Below are positions 44,487-53,190 of a stretch of DNA of 53,412 nucleotides, one piece after another; the first letter of the stretch is position 1; each line of letters begins with the position of its first letter. The position numbers were made by a program, and so were the translations under genes. A model generated the notes under the pieces. That model made no database searches, had not been told where the DNA came from, and saw nothing but the letters and a program-made list of their open reading frames with translations. The stretch spans positions 1 through 53,412 of the forward strand of contig CALWVE010000020.1 of the NCBI GenBank assembly GCA_944384905.1, written 5' to 3'. The DNA is from an uncultured Clostridia bacterium (GTDB lineage: Bacteria; Bacillota; Clostridia; Oscillospirales; Acutalibacteraceae).

Positions 44487-44519
44487 AAGGCTGCGGCGGA
44501 TCTGTTTCGCCGCAGCCTT
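44487..44519 (+). other. Long hairpin after rpsO, terminator- or processing-type
   Basis: A 12-bp perfect stem (AAGGCTGCGGCG with CGCCGCAGCCTT, nine-base loop). No T-run follows, so processing or partial termination is more likely than strict termination. Confidence 0.6.
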
Positions 44520-44543
44520 CACCACATGGTGGGGCCGACGTGA

Positions 44544-44598
44544 TTTTAGCGGTAAAACGACCTCCTGCAAGGGGCAGGCGGCGGTTTTATTGCTAAAA
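44544..44598 (+). promoter_or_regulatory. Long stem-loop in the pnp leader
   Basis: A 15-bp stem (44544-44558 with 44584-44598, two G-U pairs) carries an inner CCTGC...GCAGG hairpin. It sits 38 bases before pnp, where RNase III/PNPase autoregulatory stems are known in enterobacteria. Confidence 0.55.
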
Positions 44599-44635
44599 TG
44601 CCCGGACCTGCCGTGATGAACGGAGGATTGAAAAA

Positions 44636-46828
44636 ATGTTCGAAAACTACAAGGTTTATAAAACCGAGTTTGCCGGTCGTCCGCTTGTGATCGAAACCGG
44701 TAAGCTGGCCCAGCTGGCCAACGCTGCCTGCCTGGTTCGCTACGGCGAAACCGTTGTGCATGTGGCTGTTACGGCTTCGGCCAAGCCGCGTGACGGCGTG
44801 GATTTCTTCCCGCTGTCTGTAGACTATGAAGAAAAACTGTATGCTGTGGGCAAGATCCCGGGTTCCTACACCAAGCGTGAAGGCCGTCCTTCCGAAAAGG
44901 CGATTTTGACCTGCCGCGTGATCGACCGCCCGATCCGTCCGCTGTTCCCCAAGGATATGCGCAACGACGTAGCGGTTGTCTGCACGGTTATGTCTGTTGA
45001 TCCCGATTGCTCGCCGGAAATTGCCGCTCTGGTCGGTACTTCCACCGCGCTGTCCATCTCCGACATTCCGTGGAAAGGCCCGATTTCCAGCGTCAGCGTA
45101 GGCTATGTAGACGGCGAATTCGTCATCAACCCCACGCTCGAGCAGCGCAAGGTTTCCCAGATGGCCGTGACGGTAGCTTCTACCGATTCCCGCATCGCCA
45201 TGATCGAAGCCGGCGCCAACGAGATTCCGGACGACGTGATGTATGAAGGCATTATGGCCGGTCATCGCGCCAACCAGTCGATTATTTCCTTCATCAAAGG
45301 CATTCAGGCTGAAATCGGCAAAGAGAAATTCTCTTATCCCAGCAACGAGCCGGATGAAGAAATGTTTACCGCCGTTCGCGATTTCGCGATGGAAGATGTA
45401 AAGGCTGCGCTGGATACCGACGACAAAAACGTACGCGACGAGCGCCTGAAGCCCGTTTATGAAAAAGTGCATGAGCATTTCGATGAGATCTATCCCGAAC
45501 AGGAAGCCAAGATCGACGAATGCATGTACAAGACCCAGAAGTATGTAGTTCGCCGCTGGCTGCTCGACGAGCAGAAGCGTGTGGATGGCCGCGGCATGGA
45601 TGAAATCCGCCCGCTGGCTTCCGAAGTGGGTCTGCTGCCTCGTGTCCATGGTTCCGGCCTGTTTACCCGCGGTCAGACGCAGGTGCTCACCACCGTAACC
45701 CTCGGCCCGGTCAGCGATAACCAGTATCTCGACGGCATCGATGAAGAAGAAACCAAGCGTTATATTCATCATTACAATATGCCTTCCTATTCCGTTGGCG
45801 AAACCAAGCCCAGCCGCGGCCCCGGCCGCCGCGAAATCGGCCATGGTGCTTTGGCTGAACGCGCTCTGCTGCCTGTTATCCCGCCGGTAGAAGAGTTCCC
45901 CTACACGCTGCGTCTGGTTTCCGAAGTGCTTTCTTCCAACGGCTCTACGTCTCAGGGCTCTATCTGCGGCAGCACGCTGGCTCTGATGGACGCCGGTGTG
46001 CCGATCAAGGCTCCGGTTGCCGGTATTTCCTGCGGTTTGATCACCGAAGGCGATCGCTGGATGACCATGGTGGACATTCAGGGTCTGGAAGACTTCTTCG
46101 GCGATATGGACTTTAAGGTAGGCGGTACGCACAAGGGTATCACCGCCATTCAGATGGACCTGAAGATCGACGGTCTCACGCCCGAGATGATTAAAGAAGC
46201 GCTGTATAAGACGCACAAGGCCCGCGACTATATCCTCGATGAGGTTATGCTCAAGGCGATTCCCGCCCCGCGCGCCGAACTGTCTCAGTATGCGCCCAAG
46301 ATGCTTTCCACGGTTATCCCGGTGGATAAGATCCGCGAAGTTATCGGCTCCGGCGGTAAGGTTATCCAGAAGATCTGCGCCGAATGCGAAGTTAAGATCG
46401 ACGTGGAAGAAGACGGACATGTATTCATTTCCGGTTTGGATATCGAAAAGTGCAACCTGGCTCTGGATATCGTGCATACGATTGTTAACGATCCCGAGGT
46501 TGGCTCTTTCTACACCGGTAAGGTTACCCGCCTGATGGACTTCGGTGCGTTTGTTGAAATCGCTCCGGGTAAAGAAGGTCTGGTTCACATCTCCCGCCTG
46601 GATGTAAAGCGCACGGAGAAAGTGACCGATGTTGTCAACGTTGGCGATATCGTAAAGGTTAAGGTTATCGAAATCGATGACAAGGGCCGCCTGAACCTCA
46701 GCCGCCGCGATGCGCTGATCGAGCTGGATGGCATGGTTCCGGAAAACACGATTTCCGATGCTCCGCGCCGCCCGCGCCGCGAAGATCGTCCGCATGGCGA
46801 CCGTCCGCGCCGTGAACGCCGCGACTAA
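44636..46828 (+). CDS. pnp: Polynucleotide phosphorylase
   Basis: 3'-to-5' phosphorolytic exoribonuclease of the RNA degradosome. The 730-residue protein has two RNase PH domains (FFPLSVDYEEKLYAVGKIPGS; GSGLFTRGQTQVL, SNGSTSQGSICG), an alpha-helical linker, a KH domain (VIGSGGKVIQKIC) and an S1 domain (GKVTRLMDFGAFVEI). A short Arg-rich tail (RRPRREDRPHGDRPRR) ends the protein. ATG 44636 follows CGGAGGATTGAAAAA. Confidence 0.97.
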   Translation: MFENYKVYKTEFAGRPLVIETGKLAQLANAACLVRYGETVVHVAVTASAKPRDGVDFFPLSVDYEEKLYAVGKIPGSYTKREGRPSEKAILTCRVIDRPIRPLFPKDMRNDVAVVCTVMSVDPDCSPEIAALVGTSTALSISDIPWKGPISSVSVGYVDGEFVINPTLEQRKVSQMAVTVASTDSRIAMIEAGANEIPDDVMYEGIMAGHRANQSIISFIKGIQAEIGKEKFSYPSNEPDEEMFTAVRDFAMEDVKAALDTDDKNVRDERLKPVYEKVHEHFDEIYPEQEAKIDECMYKTQKYVVRRWLLDEQKRVDGRGMDEIRPLASEVGLLPRVHGSGLFTRGQTQVLTTVTLGPVSDNQYLDGIDEEETKRYIHHYNMPSYSVGETKPSRGPGRREIGHGALAERALLPVIPPVEEFPYTLRLVSEVLSSNGSTSQGSICGSTLALMDAGVPIKAPVAGISCGLITEGDRWMTMVDIQGLEDFFGDMDFKVGGTHKGITAIQMDLKIDGLTPEMIKEALYKTHKARDYILDEVMLKAIPAPRAELSQYAPKMLSTVIPVDKIREVIGSGGKVIQKICAECEVKIDVEEDGHVFISGLDIEKCNLALDIVHTIVNDPEVGSFYTGKVTRLMDFGAFVEIAPGKEGLVHISRLDVKRTEKVTDVVNVGDIVKVKVIEIDDKGRLNLSRRDALIELDGMVPENTISDAPRRPRREDRPHGDRPRRERRD

Positions 46829-46855
46829 TCCCAAATAGAATTTCCTGCAATTTGC

Positions 46856-46893
46856 AAGGGCTTGTTATCCGCAAAAGATAACAAGCCCTTTTT
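46856..46893 (+). terminator. Terminator of pnp
   Basis: A 14-bp perfect stem (AAGGGCTTGTTATC with GATAACAAGCCCTT, seven-base loop) followed by TTT. Confidence 0.9.
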
Positions 46894-46904
46894 GCATTTT
46901 GTGC

Positions 46905-46933
46905 TTGCAATGCTTCTTTAAATTGATTATGAT
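46905..46933 (+). promoter_or_regulatory. Promoter of the sulfatase gene
   Basis: TTGCAA (46905-46910), 17-base spacer, TATGAT (46928-46933). Confidence 0.65.
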
Positions 46934-46994
46934 GATAACAGATTGAAAATACAAAACAGGCTAAATCGGCAGGGGAAAGGGGAGGAACATCCTT

Positions 46995-48240
46995 TTGCCT
47001 GGAAAATTTGGAAAAGCCTGTTTTGTGCGGACGAATTGTCCGAATTGGGAGACGTTTGTATTGAACGGCAAAAAGTATGATATTGTTCTGATGAACTGCG
47101 ACGACTTGGGCTACGGGGATCTGGGCTGTTATGGCTCGAGCGTAAACCACACGCCCACGCTCGACAAAATGGCGGAAGAAGGCACGCGGCTGACGGATTT
47201 TTATGCCGGCTCGCCCGTTTGTTCTCCTTCCCGCGGCGGTATGCTCACCGGCTGTTACCCGCCCAGAATCGGGTTTGGCTCTTTTGAGGGGCAGTGGGTG
47301 CTGTTCCCGGGGCAGGGCGTTGGTCTGAACCCGGATGAAGTGACGTTGGCCGAAGCGCTGCGCGACGCCGGTTACCGCACAAAATTGATCGGCAAATGGC
47401 ATTGCGGCGATCAGGAGGCTTTTCTGCCGCTGAATCACGGTTTTGACGAATACTACGGCCTGCCTTACAGCAACGACATGGGTCGCCAGGTGACCCGCGA
47501 AGATAACCCGCCGCTGCCGCTGATTGACGGGATGGAAATTATCGAGGAACAGCCCGACCAGTGCTCGCTCACCGAGCGGTATGTGGAACAGGCGGTTCGG
47601 TTTATCCGCGAAAACCGAGAGAATCCGTTCTTCCTCTATTTTGCCCATATGCACGTGCATTTGCCGCTGTATGCTTCCGAAGCGTTTGTTAAGCAGTCTG
47701 AAAACGGCGATTACGGCGCCTGTGTGGCGGCTATCGACTGGGCGGCGCGCTGTGTACTGCACGAACTGCGACGGCTTGGCTTCGAATATCGATTTCTTCC
47801 CGACTTTCCTTTCTCTTTGCGGCGCGGAACAGCCCCGGCGCAATCCGATCGACGGCGTAGATCTGAGCAGGATGCTGCTAAAAGGCGAGCCTTCTCCAAG
47901 AAAAACGTTTTTCTATTATATCCAGGAAAATCTGGAGGCTGTGCGTGTAGGGGACTGGAAACTGCATGTTGCCAAACGAGGCGAACCGGTTCAGCTTTTG
48001 TTTAATTTGAGAGAAGACCCCGGCGAAACGGTGAACCGCTACGACGAGCATCCCGAAGTGGTGGAGGAACTGTACCGGCAGATTGAAGCCTGCCGTCGTG
48101 ACTTGGGCGACGCCGTTACCAAAACGCCCGGCGAGCACGTGCGCCCCATCGGACAAGTGGAAAATCCGCATCCGTTAACCGAATACAACGAAAATCACCC
48201 TTATATCGTAACGATGTACGATCGCGACGAAATCGGCTGA
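46995..48240 (+). pseudogene. Sulfatase (formylglycine type) with internal deletion and frameshift
   Basis: The first about 260 codons encode an alkaline-phosphatase-fold sulfatase: metal-site CDDLGYGDLGCYG, the formylglycine motif CSPSR (Cys76) and GKWHCG. From about 47776 the reading continues in another frame (LASNIDFFPTFLSLCGAEQP, then a normal sulfatase C-terminus to 48240). The central block that normally holds TSDNG and the EGG.R.P loop, with the second metal ligands, is missing. TTG 46995 follows GGGGAGGAACATCC. It would act on sulfated glycans or other sulfate esters if intact; no signal peptide is seen. As assembled it should be inactive. Confidence 0.85.
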
Positions 48241-48255
48241 GCGTTCGGCCGTTTG

Positions 48256-48295
48256 AAACGAAACCGGTTTTCGGATCGGTTTCGTTTTCTTTTTG
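48256..48295 (+). terminator. Terminator of the sulfatase locus
   Basis: An 11-bp stem (AAACGAAACCG with CGGTTTCGTTT, ten-base loop) followed by TCTTTTT. Confidence 0.82.
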
Positions 48296-48341
48296 CATAA
48301 AGCCTTTCTGCGCCGCATAAGGTGAAGCAGGAGGGGAAAAC

Positions 48342-49145
48342 ATGTATATCACGATTCGTCGCCGTCATCTGCTGGCGGCTGCCGCCGTTGTTGTGGCGGT
48401 TTGTTTGGGACTGCTTTGCCTGCGGATTCCGTATTCCCAGGCGGCGCAGACCGGCGCCTGGGGGCTGAGCTTCCGGGAAGAAGGCAAAGCGCCGGTTGGA
48501 AACGCCGCCGCCGAAGAATTAAAGCAATGGGACGCCTACTATCTGGGAAACGAGCAGGCACAGGCGGAAAAGAAAATCTATCTCACCTTTGATGTCGGCT
48601 ATGAAAACGGGTATACGGCCTCCATTCTCGATGTGCTGAAAAAGCATCAGGCACCTGCTGCGTTTTTTGTGGTCGGCAACTTTGTAGAGAGCGAGCCGGA
48701 GCTTGTGCGCCGCATGGCGGAGGAGGGGCATGTGGTGGGCAATCACACCAACACCCATCCCGATATGTCCGCTATTTCCGATCTGGAGCGCTTCTCTAAA
48801 GAAATTAATACGCTGGCAGAAAAAGTGGAAGCGGCCACAGGAAAGCCGATGGAAAAATTCTATCGTCCGCCGCGCGGAGCCTACAGCACGGAAAATCTGC
48901 GTATGGCGCAGCAGTTGGGCTATACAACCGTGTTTTGGAGCTTAGCTTATGTGGATTGGTATGTGGACGATCAGCCCACGCCGGAACAGGCTTTTTCCAA
49001 GCTGATCCCGCGTATTCACCCCGGCGCCGTGGTGCTTTTGCATTCCACTTCCGCCACCAACGCGCAGATTCTGGATGAACTGCTTACCCGTTGGGAAGAA
49101 ATGGGCTATTCTTTTGCCAGCATCCGCGATCTTGCTTTAGAATAA
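48342..49145 (+). CDS. pdaA: Polysaccharide deacetylase, PdaA-like (spore cortex muramic delta-lactam)
   Basis: A 267-residue exported NodB-fold deacetylase. An N-terminal membrane/signal helix (about 9-28) precedes the catalytic domain: LTFDVGYENGYT (PdaA-type variant of TFDDG), the metal-binding NHTNTHPDMS, RPPRGAYS and a C-terminal LLHSTSATN. The YENGYT segment fits PdaA, which makes the muramic-delta-lactam of spore cortex. ATG 48342 follows GGAGGGGAAAAC. It supports an endospore lifestyle together with spoVT. Confidence 0.87.
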   Translation: MYITIRRRHLLAAAAVVVAVCLGLLCLRIPYSQAAQTGAWGLSFREEGKAPVGNAAAEELKQWDAYYLGNEQAQAEKKIYLTFDVGYENGYTASILDVLKKHQAPAAFFVVGNFVESEPELVRRMAEEGHVVGNHTNTHPDMSAISDLERFSKEINTLAEKVEAATGKPMEKFYRPPRGAYSTENLRMAQQLGYTTVFWSLAYVDWYVDDQPTPEQAFSKLIPRIHPGAVVLLHSTSATNAQILDELLTRWEEMGYSFASIRDLALE

Positions 49146-49150
49146 CAGGC

Positions 49151-49180
49151 AACCCCGCTCTGGGTTCAGGGCGGGGTTTT
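49151..49180 (+). terminator. Terminator of pdaA
   Basis: AACCCCGC, 12-base loop, GCGGGGTT, then TT. Confidence 0.75.
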
Positions 49181-49232
49181 GGCGTTTGTATGTTTAGATT
49201 GTGATAAAAAAAGAATGTCAGAAAATCTTTCG

Positions 49233-49261
49233 TTGCATTCATGGCTTTTTCTGTTTATAAT
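49233..49261 (+). promoter_or_regulatory. Promoter for the membrane protein/flavoprotein genes
   Basis: TTGCAT (49233-49238), 17-base spacer, TATAAT (49256-49261). Confidence 0.8.
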
Positions 49262-49327
49262 ATTTAAGTAATTTCATACCGGAACCGGGAAAATGGGCCG
49301 GCAGATTTGGAAAGGACTTAAAGATTT

Positions 49328-49822
49328 ATGGATAATGTTGTTCAGTCGCTTGTGGATTCCATGCGGGGATTTGCCTTGCCGGAAGTGATCGTGTTTATCG
49401 TCTCCATGCTGCCGATTGCGGAGCTGCGCGGCGGAATTCTGGCCGCTAAAATTTTGGGGATCGATTTGATTCCGGCGTTTCTGATCTGCGGCATCGGAAC
49501 GATTCTTCCTGTTCCGTTTCTGCTGCTTACGGTGCGTAAAATTTTTGATTTACTTAGCCGTACGCGCTTTGTTTCTACGGTGCGCCGTCTGGAAGAGCGA
49601 GCACAGCACAGCATTAAAAAGATCAACAGTTACCGCACGCTGGGGCTTTTGCTGTTTGTGGCGATTCCTCTGCCCGGAACGGGCGCTTGGACAGGCTGTT
49701 TGGCGGCTGTGTTTATGAATATGAGTTTTCGGTATGCGTTGATTTCCGTTGTGGGCGGCACACTGATCGCCGATTTGATTATGTGTTTGCTTTCCTACGG
49801 CGTGTTGGGTGCTGTTTTGTGA
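49328..49822 (+). CDS. Small multidrug-export-type membrane protein (COG2426-like)
   Basis: A 164-residue membrane protein with about four hydrophobic segments. It resembles the putative small multidrug export family: MLPIAELRGGILAAK near residue 30, GTILPVPFLLL, and VAIPLPGTGAWTGCLAA in the second half, the two re-entrant proline-rich repeats typical of the group. The true substrate is unknown. Its stop (TGA) overlaps the ATG of the next gene by one base. Confidence 0.78.
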   Translation: MDNVVQSLVDSMRGFALPEVIVFIVSMLPIAELRGGILAAKILGIDLIPAFLICGIGTILPVPFLLLTVRKIFDLLSRTRFVSTVRRLEERAQHSIKKINSYRTLGLLLFVAIPLPGTGAWTGCLAAVFMNMSFRYALISVVGGTLIADLIMCLLSYGVLGAVL

Positions 49823-51093
49823 TGAAAAAAGAAGCTATTTATCAGGTTGCCGTTATCGGCGCGGGCGCTTCAGGGCTTGCCGCGGCGGTGCGCTGCGCAC
49901 AGGTTCAGCGCGAAACGGGGCAGAAGGTTTCGGTGCTGGTGTTGGAAGGTTCAGCCAAACCCGGGCGCAAGCTGCTGGCAACAGGCAACGGAAAATGTAA
50001 TCTGACCAATCTTTCGGCGGTGCAGGCGGGATATCACGGCGACGTACATCCTGCGGCCGCCGTTTTGCAGGCCTGCCCGCCTGCGCGTGTGCGGGCCTGG
50101 TTCCGCACGCTCGGGCTGCTCACCAAGGCGGATGAAGCTGGACGTGTTTATCCCTGCAACGAGCAGGCTTCGGCTGTGCTCGATTGCCTTTGCGCCGCGC
50201 TGGATGACCTGGGCGGCACGTTGTGCTGTGGGGCGGCTGTGACACGGATTTGCCGTGAAAACGATTCGTTTGCGCTTTTCTGCGGCGAAGAGCAGGTGTT
50301 TCATGCCAATCGGGTGATTCTGGCCGGGGGCGGTCTGGCTTCCCCAAAGCTTGGCTGCGGTTCGGATGCGGCCAAGCTTGCCGTTTCGCTTGGACATACC
50401 GTTACGCCGCGTTTCCCGGCGCTGGTGCGGCTGATTTCCCCGGAAATCCCGGCGGCGCTCAAAGGCGTGCGCGTCAAAACGGAAGTTTCGCTGCTTGATT
50501 CCGGCAAACCGCTGGCACAGGCCGCCGGTGAAGCGATTTTCGGCGCGGGGAGCCTGTCGGGTATCTGCGTGATGCAGGTTTCGCGCCTGGCCGCACAGCG
50601 CGGAAAATCAGGCGGCAAACTGACGCTTTCGATGGATTTGCTGCCCGATCTGCGGGAAAAAGCCTTGGTGGATTGGCTCTATACGCTTACCAGCGCACAT
50701 CCCGCCTGGCCTGCCGCCCGGTTGCTTGCCGGGGTATTGCCCACGAAGCTCGGACCGGAGGTACTGCGCCGCTGCCGGGTGACGCGGACCTGCGGGGAAC
50801 TTAACCGCCGCGATCTTGCGGCACTTGCCCATGCCGTGAAGCATTTTACGCTTAAAATCGAAGGCACTGGCAACTGGGACGATGCACAGGTGACGGCCGG
50901 CGGGGTTCCGCTTGGGGAACTGAACATACCCGCGATGGCTTCTCGCCGATGCCCCGGGCTGTTTATAACGGGGGAACTCGTCAATCTGGACGGGGACTGC
51001 GGGGGATTCAACCTGCAATGGGCGTGGGCAACCGGACTTTCGGCCGGGGAAGCCGCCGCCCGCGTGTTTAAAAAAGGAAAGGGGAAACGCTGA
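49822..51093 (+). CDS. FAD-dependent oxidoreductase, HI0933/BaiN-like
   Basis: A 423-residue flavoprotein with an N-terminal Rossmann dinucleotide-binding motif VAVIGAGASGLAAAVRCA, the family motif KPGRKLLATGNGKCNLTN (about 48-65), ILAGGGLASPKLGC and a C-terminal FITGELVNLDGDCGGFNLQWAWATGLSAG that closes on FAD. Relatives include the flavoprotein BaiN and the HI0933 family; the substrate is not known. The start ATG 49822 overlaps the previous stop. Confidence 0.85.
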   Translation: MKKEAIYQVAVIGAGASGLAAAVRCAQVQRETGQKVSVLVLEGSAKPGRKLLATGNGKCNLTNLSAVQAGYHGDVHPAAAVLQACPPARVRAWFRTLGLLTKADEAGRVYPCNEQASAVLDCLCAALDDLGGTLCCGAAVTRICRENDSFALFCGEEQVFHANRVILAGGGLASPKLGCGSDAAKLAVSLGHTVTPRFPALVRLISPEIPAALKGVRVKTEVSLLDSGKPLAQAAGEAIFGAGSLSGICVMQVSRLAAQRGKSGGKLTLSMDLLPDLREKALVDWLYTLTSAHPAWPAARLLAGVLPTKLGPEVLRRCRVTRTCGELNRRDLAALAHAVKHFTLKIEGTGNWDDAQVTAGGVPLGELNIPAMASRRCPGLFITGELVNLDGDCGGFNLQWAWATGLSAGEAAARVFKKGKGKR

Positions 51094-52698
51094 ATGCTGC
51101 GGATTGCTGAAATTGCTTTGCCGCTTGATTATACACACGACCAGCTTTCGGCCGCCGTTGCCCGCCGTCTGCGGGTTTCGCCGGAACAGCTGGGAGAGGT
51201 GCGCCTGGTTCGGCGCGCCGTAGATGCCCGGCGCAAAAAAGAGATCCATTGGGTCTGCACGGCCGACGCACAGATCAAGGGCAACGAAGCCGCTGTGCTG
51301 CGCCGCTGCCGGGACGCTAAAATCAAAACGGCGCCCGATGTGCGCTATCGTTTGCCCGAAAGCCGCCCGCTTTCCTGCCGCCCGGTGGTAGTAGGGTTCG
51401 GACCGGCCGGGCTGTTTGCCGCGTTGATTTTGGCGCAGGCAGGCCAGAAACCGATCGTACTGGAACGCGGCAAAGATGTAGAAGCCCGCGCCGAAGACGT
51501 TCGCCGGTTGCAGACGCTGGGCGTGCTCGATCCTTCTTCGAATGTGCAGTTCGGCGAAGGCGGAGCCGGTACGTTTTCGGACGGCAAGCTGAACACCGGG
51601 ATTAAAGATCCCCGCATTTCCAAAGTGCTGGAAGAGCTGGCGGCGGCAGGCGCACCGCCCGAAATTCTGGTGGACGCCAAGCCGCATGTGGGTACCGACC
51701 GCCTTCCGCAGACCGTAAAAAATATTCGCCAGACGATTTTGTCGCTGGGCGGGGAAGTGCGTTTCGGCGCACGGCTTACGTCACTGGACATTCGGGACGG
51801 CCGGGTGTGCGGGGTACGCTATGAAGAAAACGGCCGGGAAAGCCGTTTGGAAGCCGAGCAGGTGATTCTGGCTGTGGGACACAGCGCACGCGATACATTT
51901 GCCATGCTGAACGAGCTGGGTCTTCCGATGGAAGCCAAGGCGTTTTCCGTTGGTGCGCGCATTGAGCATCCGCAGGCGCTCATCGACCGCGCGCGTTACG
52001 GCGCATTTGCGGGTCATCCTGCGCTTAGGGCGGCTGATTACAAGCTTTCCGTTCATCTGCCGAGCGGACGCGGTGTGTATACGTTCTGTATGTGTCCGGG
52101 CGGCACGGTTGTAGCCGCCGCATCGGAGCCGGAATCCGTTGTGACAAACGGTATGAGTGTGTTTGCGCGCGACGGAGAAAACGCCAATGCGGCGCTTTTG
52201 GTGGGCGTGAACCCGTCTGATTTCGGCGGGGAAGAACCGCTGGCAGGCGTGGCGTTTCAGCGCGAAATTGAAAAGCGTGCGTTTGTGGCAGGCGGTGGGG
52301 GATACCGCGCGCCGGCACAGCGCAGCGGCGATTTCCTGAGCAAAAAAACGGGAAGCCTGACCGGCGGTGTCACGCCCAGCTATCTGCCGGGCGTTACGCC
52401 GTGTCTGCTGGATGAAGTTTTGCCTGGGTTTGTCTGCGACGCCATGCGCGATGGCATCCGCGCCTTTGGCCGCCAGCTGCCGGGCTTTGACGATCCCGAC
52501 GCTATTCTTACCGCACCGGAAACCCGAAGCTCTTCGCCCGTGCGGATTTTGCGGGGCGAGACGCTGGAAAGCCTTGGTTTGGCTGGGCTGTATCCCTGCG
52601 GGGAAGGGGCCGGTTATGCCGGGGGAATCGTTTCGGCGGCGGTGGATGGCATCCGCTGCGCCGAGGCTATTTTGGCAAAAAGCTGCATCCGAAATTAA
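51094..52698 (+). CDS. FAD-dependent dehydrogenase (COG2509-like)
   Basis: A 534-residue flavoprotein following directly on the HI0933-type gene. An N-terminal about 90-residue domain (with RRAVDARRKKEIHWVC) precedes the FAD Rossmann motif VVVGFGPAGLFAALILAQ (about 99), the SNVQFGEGGAGTFSDGKLNTG segment and a C-terminal PCGEGAGYAGGIVSAAVDG. The family is widespread in Firmicutes and largely uncharacterised. ATG 51094 follows AAAGGAAAGGGGAAACGCTGA; it begins right after the stop of the previous gene. Confidence 0.82.
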   Translation: MLRIAEIALPLDYTHDQLSAAVARRLRVSPEQLGEVRLVRRAVDARRKKEIHWVCTADAQIKGNEAAVLRRCRDAKIKTAPDVRYRLPESRPLSCRPVVVGFGPAGLFAALILAQAGQKPIVLERGKDVEARAEDVRRLQTLGVLDPSSNVQFGEGGAGTFSDGKLNTGIKDPRISKVLEELAAAGAPPEILVDAKPHVGTDRLPQTVKNIRQTILSLGGEVRFGARLTSLDIRDGRVCGVRYEENGRESRLEAEQVILAVGHSARDTFAMLNELGLPMEAKAFSVGARIEHPQALIDRARYGAFAGHPALRAADYKLSVHLPSGRGVYTFCMCPGGTVVAAASEPESVVTNGMSVFARDGENANAALLVGVNPSDFGGEEPLAGVAFQREIEKRAFVAGGGGYRAPAQRSGDFLSKKTGSLTGGVTPSYLPGVTPCLLDEVLPGFVCDAMRDGIRAFGRQLPGFDDPDAILTAPETRSSSPVRILRGETLESLGLAGLYPCGEGAGYAGGIVSAAVDGIRCAEAILAKSCIRN

Positions 52699-52731
52699 AT
52701 TTTGAAAAAATGAAAAAATTTAAAAAACCTA

Positions 52732-52760
52732 TTGACATTTGCTTCCTTTATGAGTATAAT
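52732..52760 (+). promoter_or_regulatory. Consensus promoter for tRNA-Gln
   Basis: TTGACA (52732-52737), 17-base spacer, TATAAT (52755-52760). Perfect consensus, as is common for stable-RNA genes. Confidence 0.92.
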
Positions 52761-52814
52761 CAATTACGTTGTTTGAAGCGAAACGAAAGAAAACGAAAAA
52801 CAGCGAATTGATAT

Positions 52815-52888
52815 AGGGGTATTGTGTAACGGTAGCACTACAGACTCTGACTCTGTCTGTCTAGGTTCGAATCCTGGTACCCCTGCCA
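52815..52888 (+). tRNA. tRNA-Gln (anticodon CTG)
   Basis: 74 bases with encoded CCA. Acceptor AGGGGTA/TACCCCT, D stem GTGT/GCAC, anticodon stem ACAGA/TCTGT with loop CTCTGAC (anticodon CTG, reads CAG), four-base variable loop, T stem CTAGG/CCTGG with TTCGAAT. Confidence 0.97.
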
Positions 52889-52893
52889 AATGT

Positions 52894-52948
52894 ACCTGCG
52901 TGTTGTGCGGCAGATCCCTGGTCCGCCGCACAAAGAGCAGGTTTTTTC
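52894..52948 (+). terminator. Terminator of tRNA-Gln
   Basis: Outer stem ACCTGC/GCAGGT and inner TTGTGCGGC/GCCGCACAA, then TTTTTT. Confidence 0.85.
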
Positions 52949-52965
52949 TTTGAAAAATATGATAT

Positions 52966-53042
<77 letters not shown>

Positions 53043-53048
53043 GAGTAT

Positions 53049-53097
53049 AAAGCTGAAAAATTCGCTTAATTGCTGAATTTTTTAGCTTTTCTTTTTT
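53049..53097 (+). terminator. Terminator of tRNA-Pro
   Basis: AAAGCT-G-AAAAATTC pairs with GAATTTTT-T-AGCTTT, followed by TCTTTTTT. Confidence 0.85.
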
Positions 53098-53111
53098 GCT
53101 TTCTTTCTGCA

Positions 53112-53171
53112 TTTACCCCACTTTTTACCCCAATGAGAATAAAATACACGCCCGAAAGCAGGATTTACCCC
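53112..53171. repeat. Three TTTACCCC direct repeats between tRNA-Pro and integrase
   Basis: TTTACCCC at 53112-53119, 53124-53131 and 53164-53171. They could be integrase arm-type sites, or simply lie beside the attachment core. The third is in the loop of the integrase terminator. Confidence 0.55.
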
Positions 53172-53190
53172 TGTTTCGGGCGCTTTTTTT
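53150..53190. terminator. Terminator at the integrase 3' end
   Basis: A stem GCCCGAAA(G)CAGG / CCTGTTTCGGGC with TTTTTTT on the plus-strand side; on the minus side it directly follows the integrase stop. Confidence 0.7.

Noticed and set aside
44546..46834. A 762-codon minus-strand open frame opposite pnp
   Set aside because: It exactly mirrors pnp, with no promoter or ribosome site, and an implausible His/Phe/Arg-rich translation.
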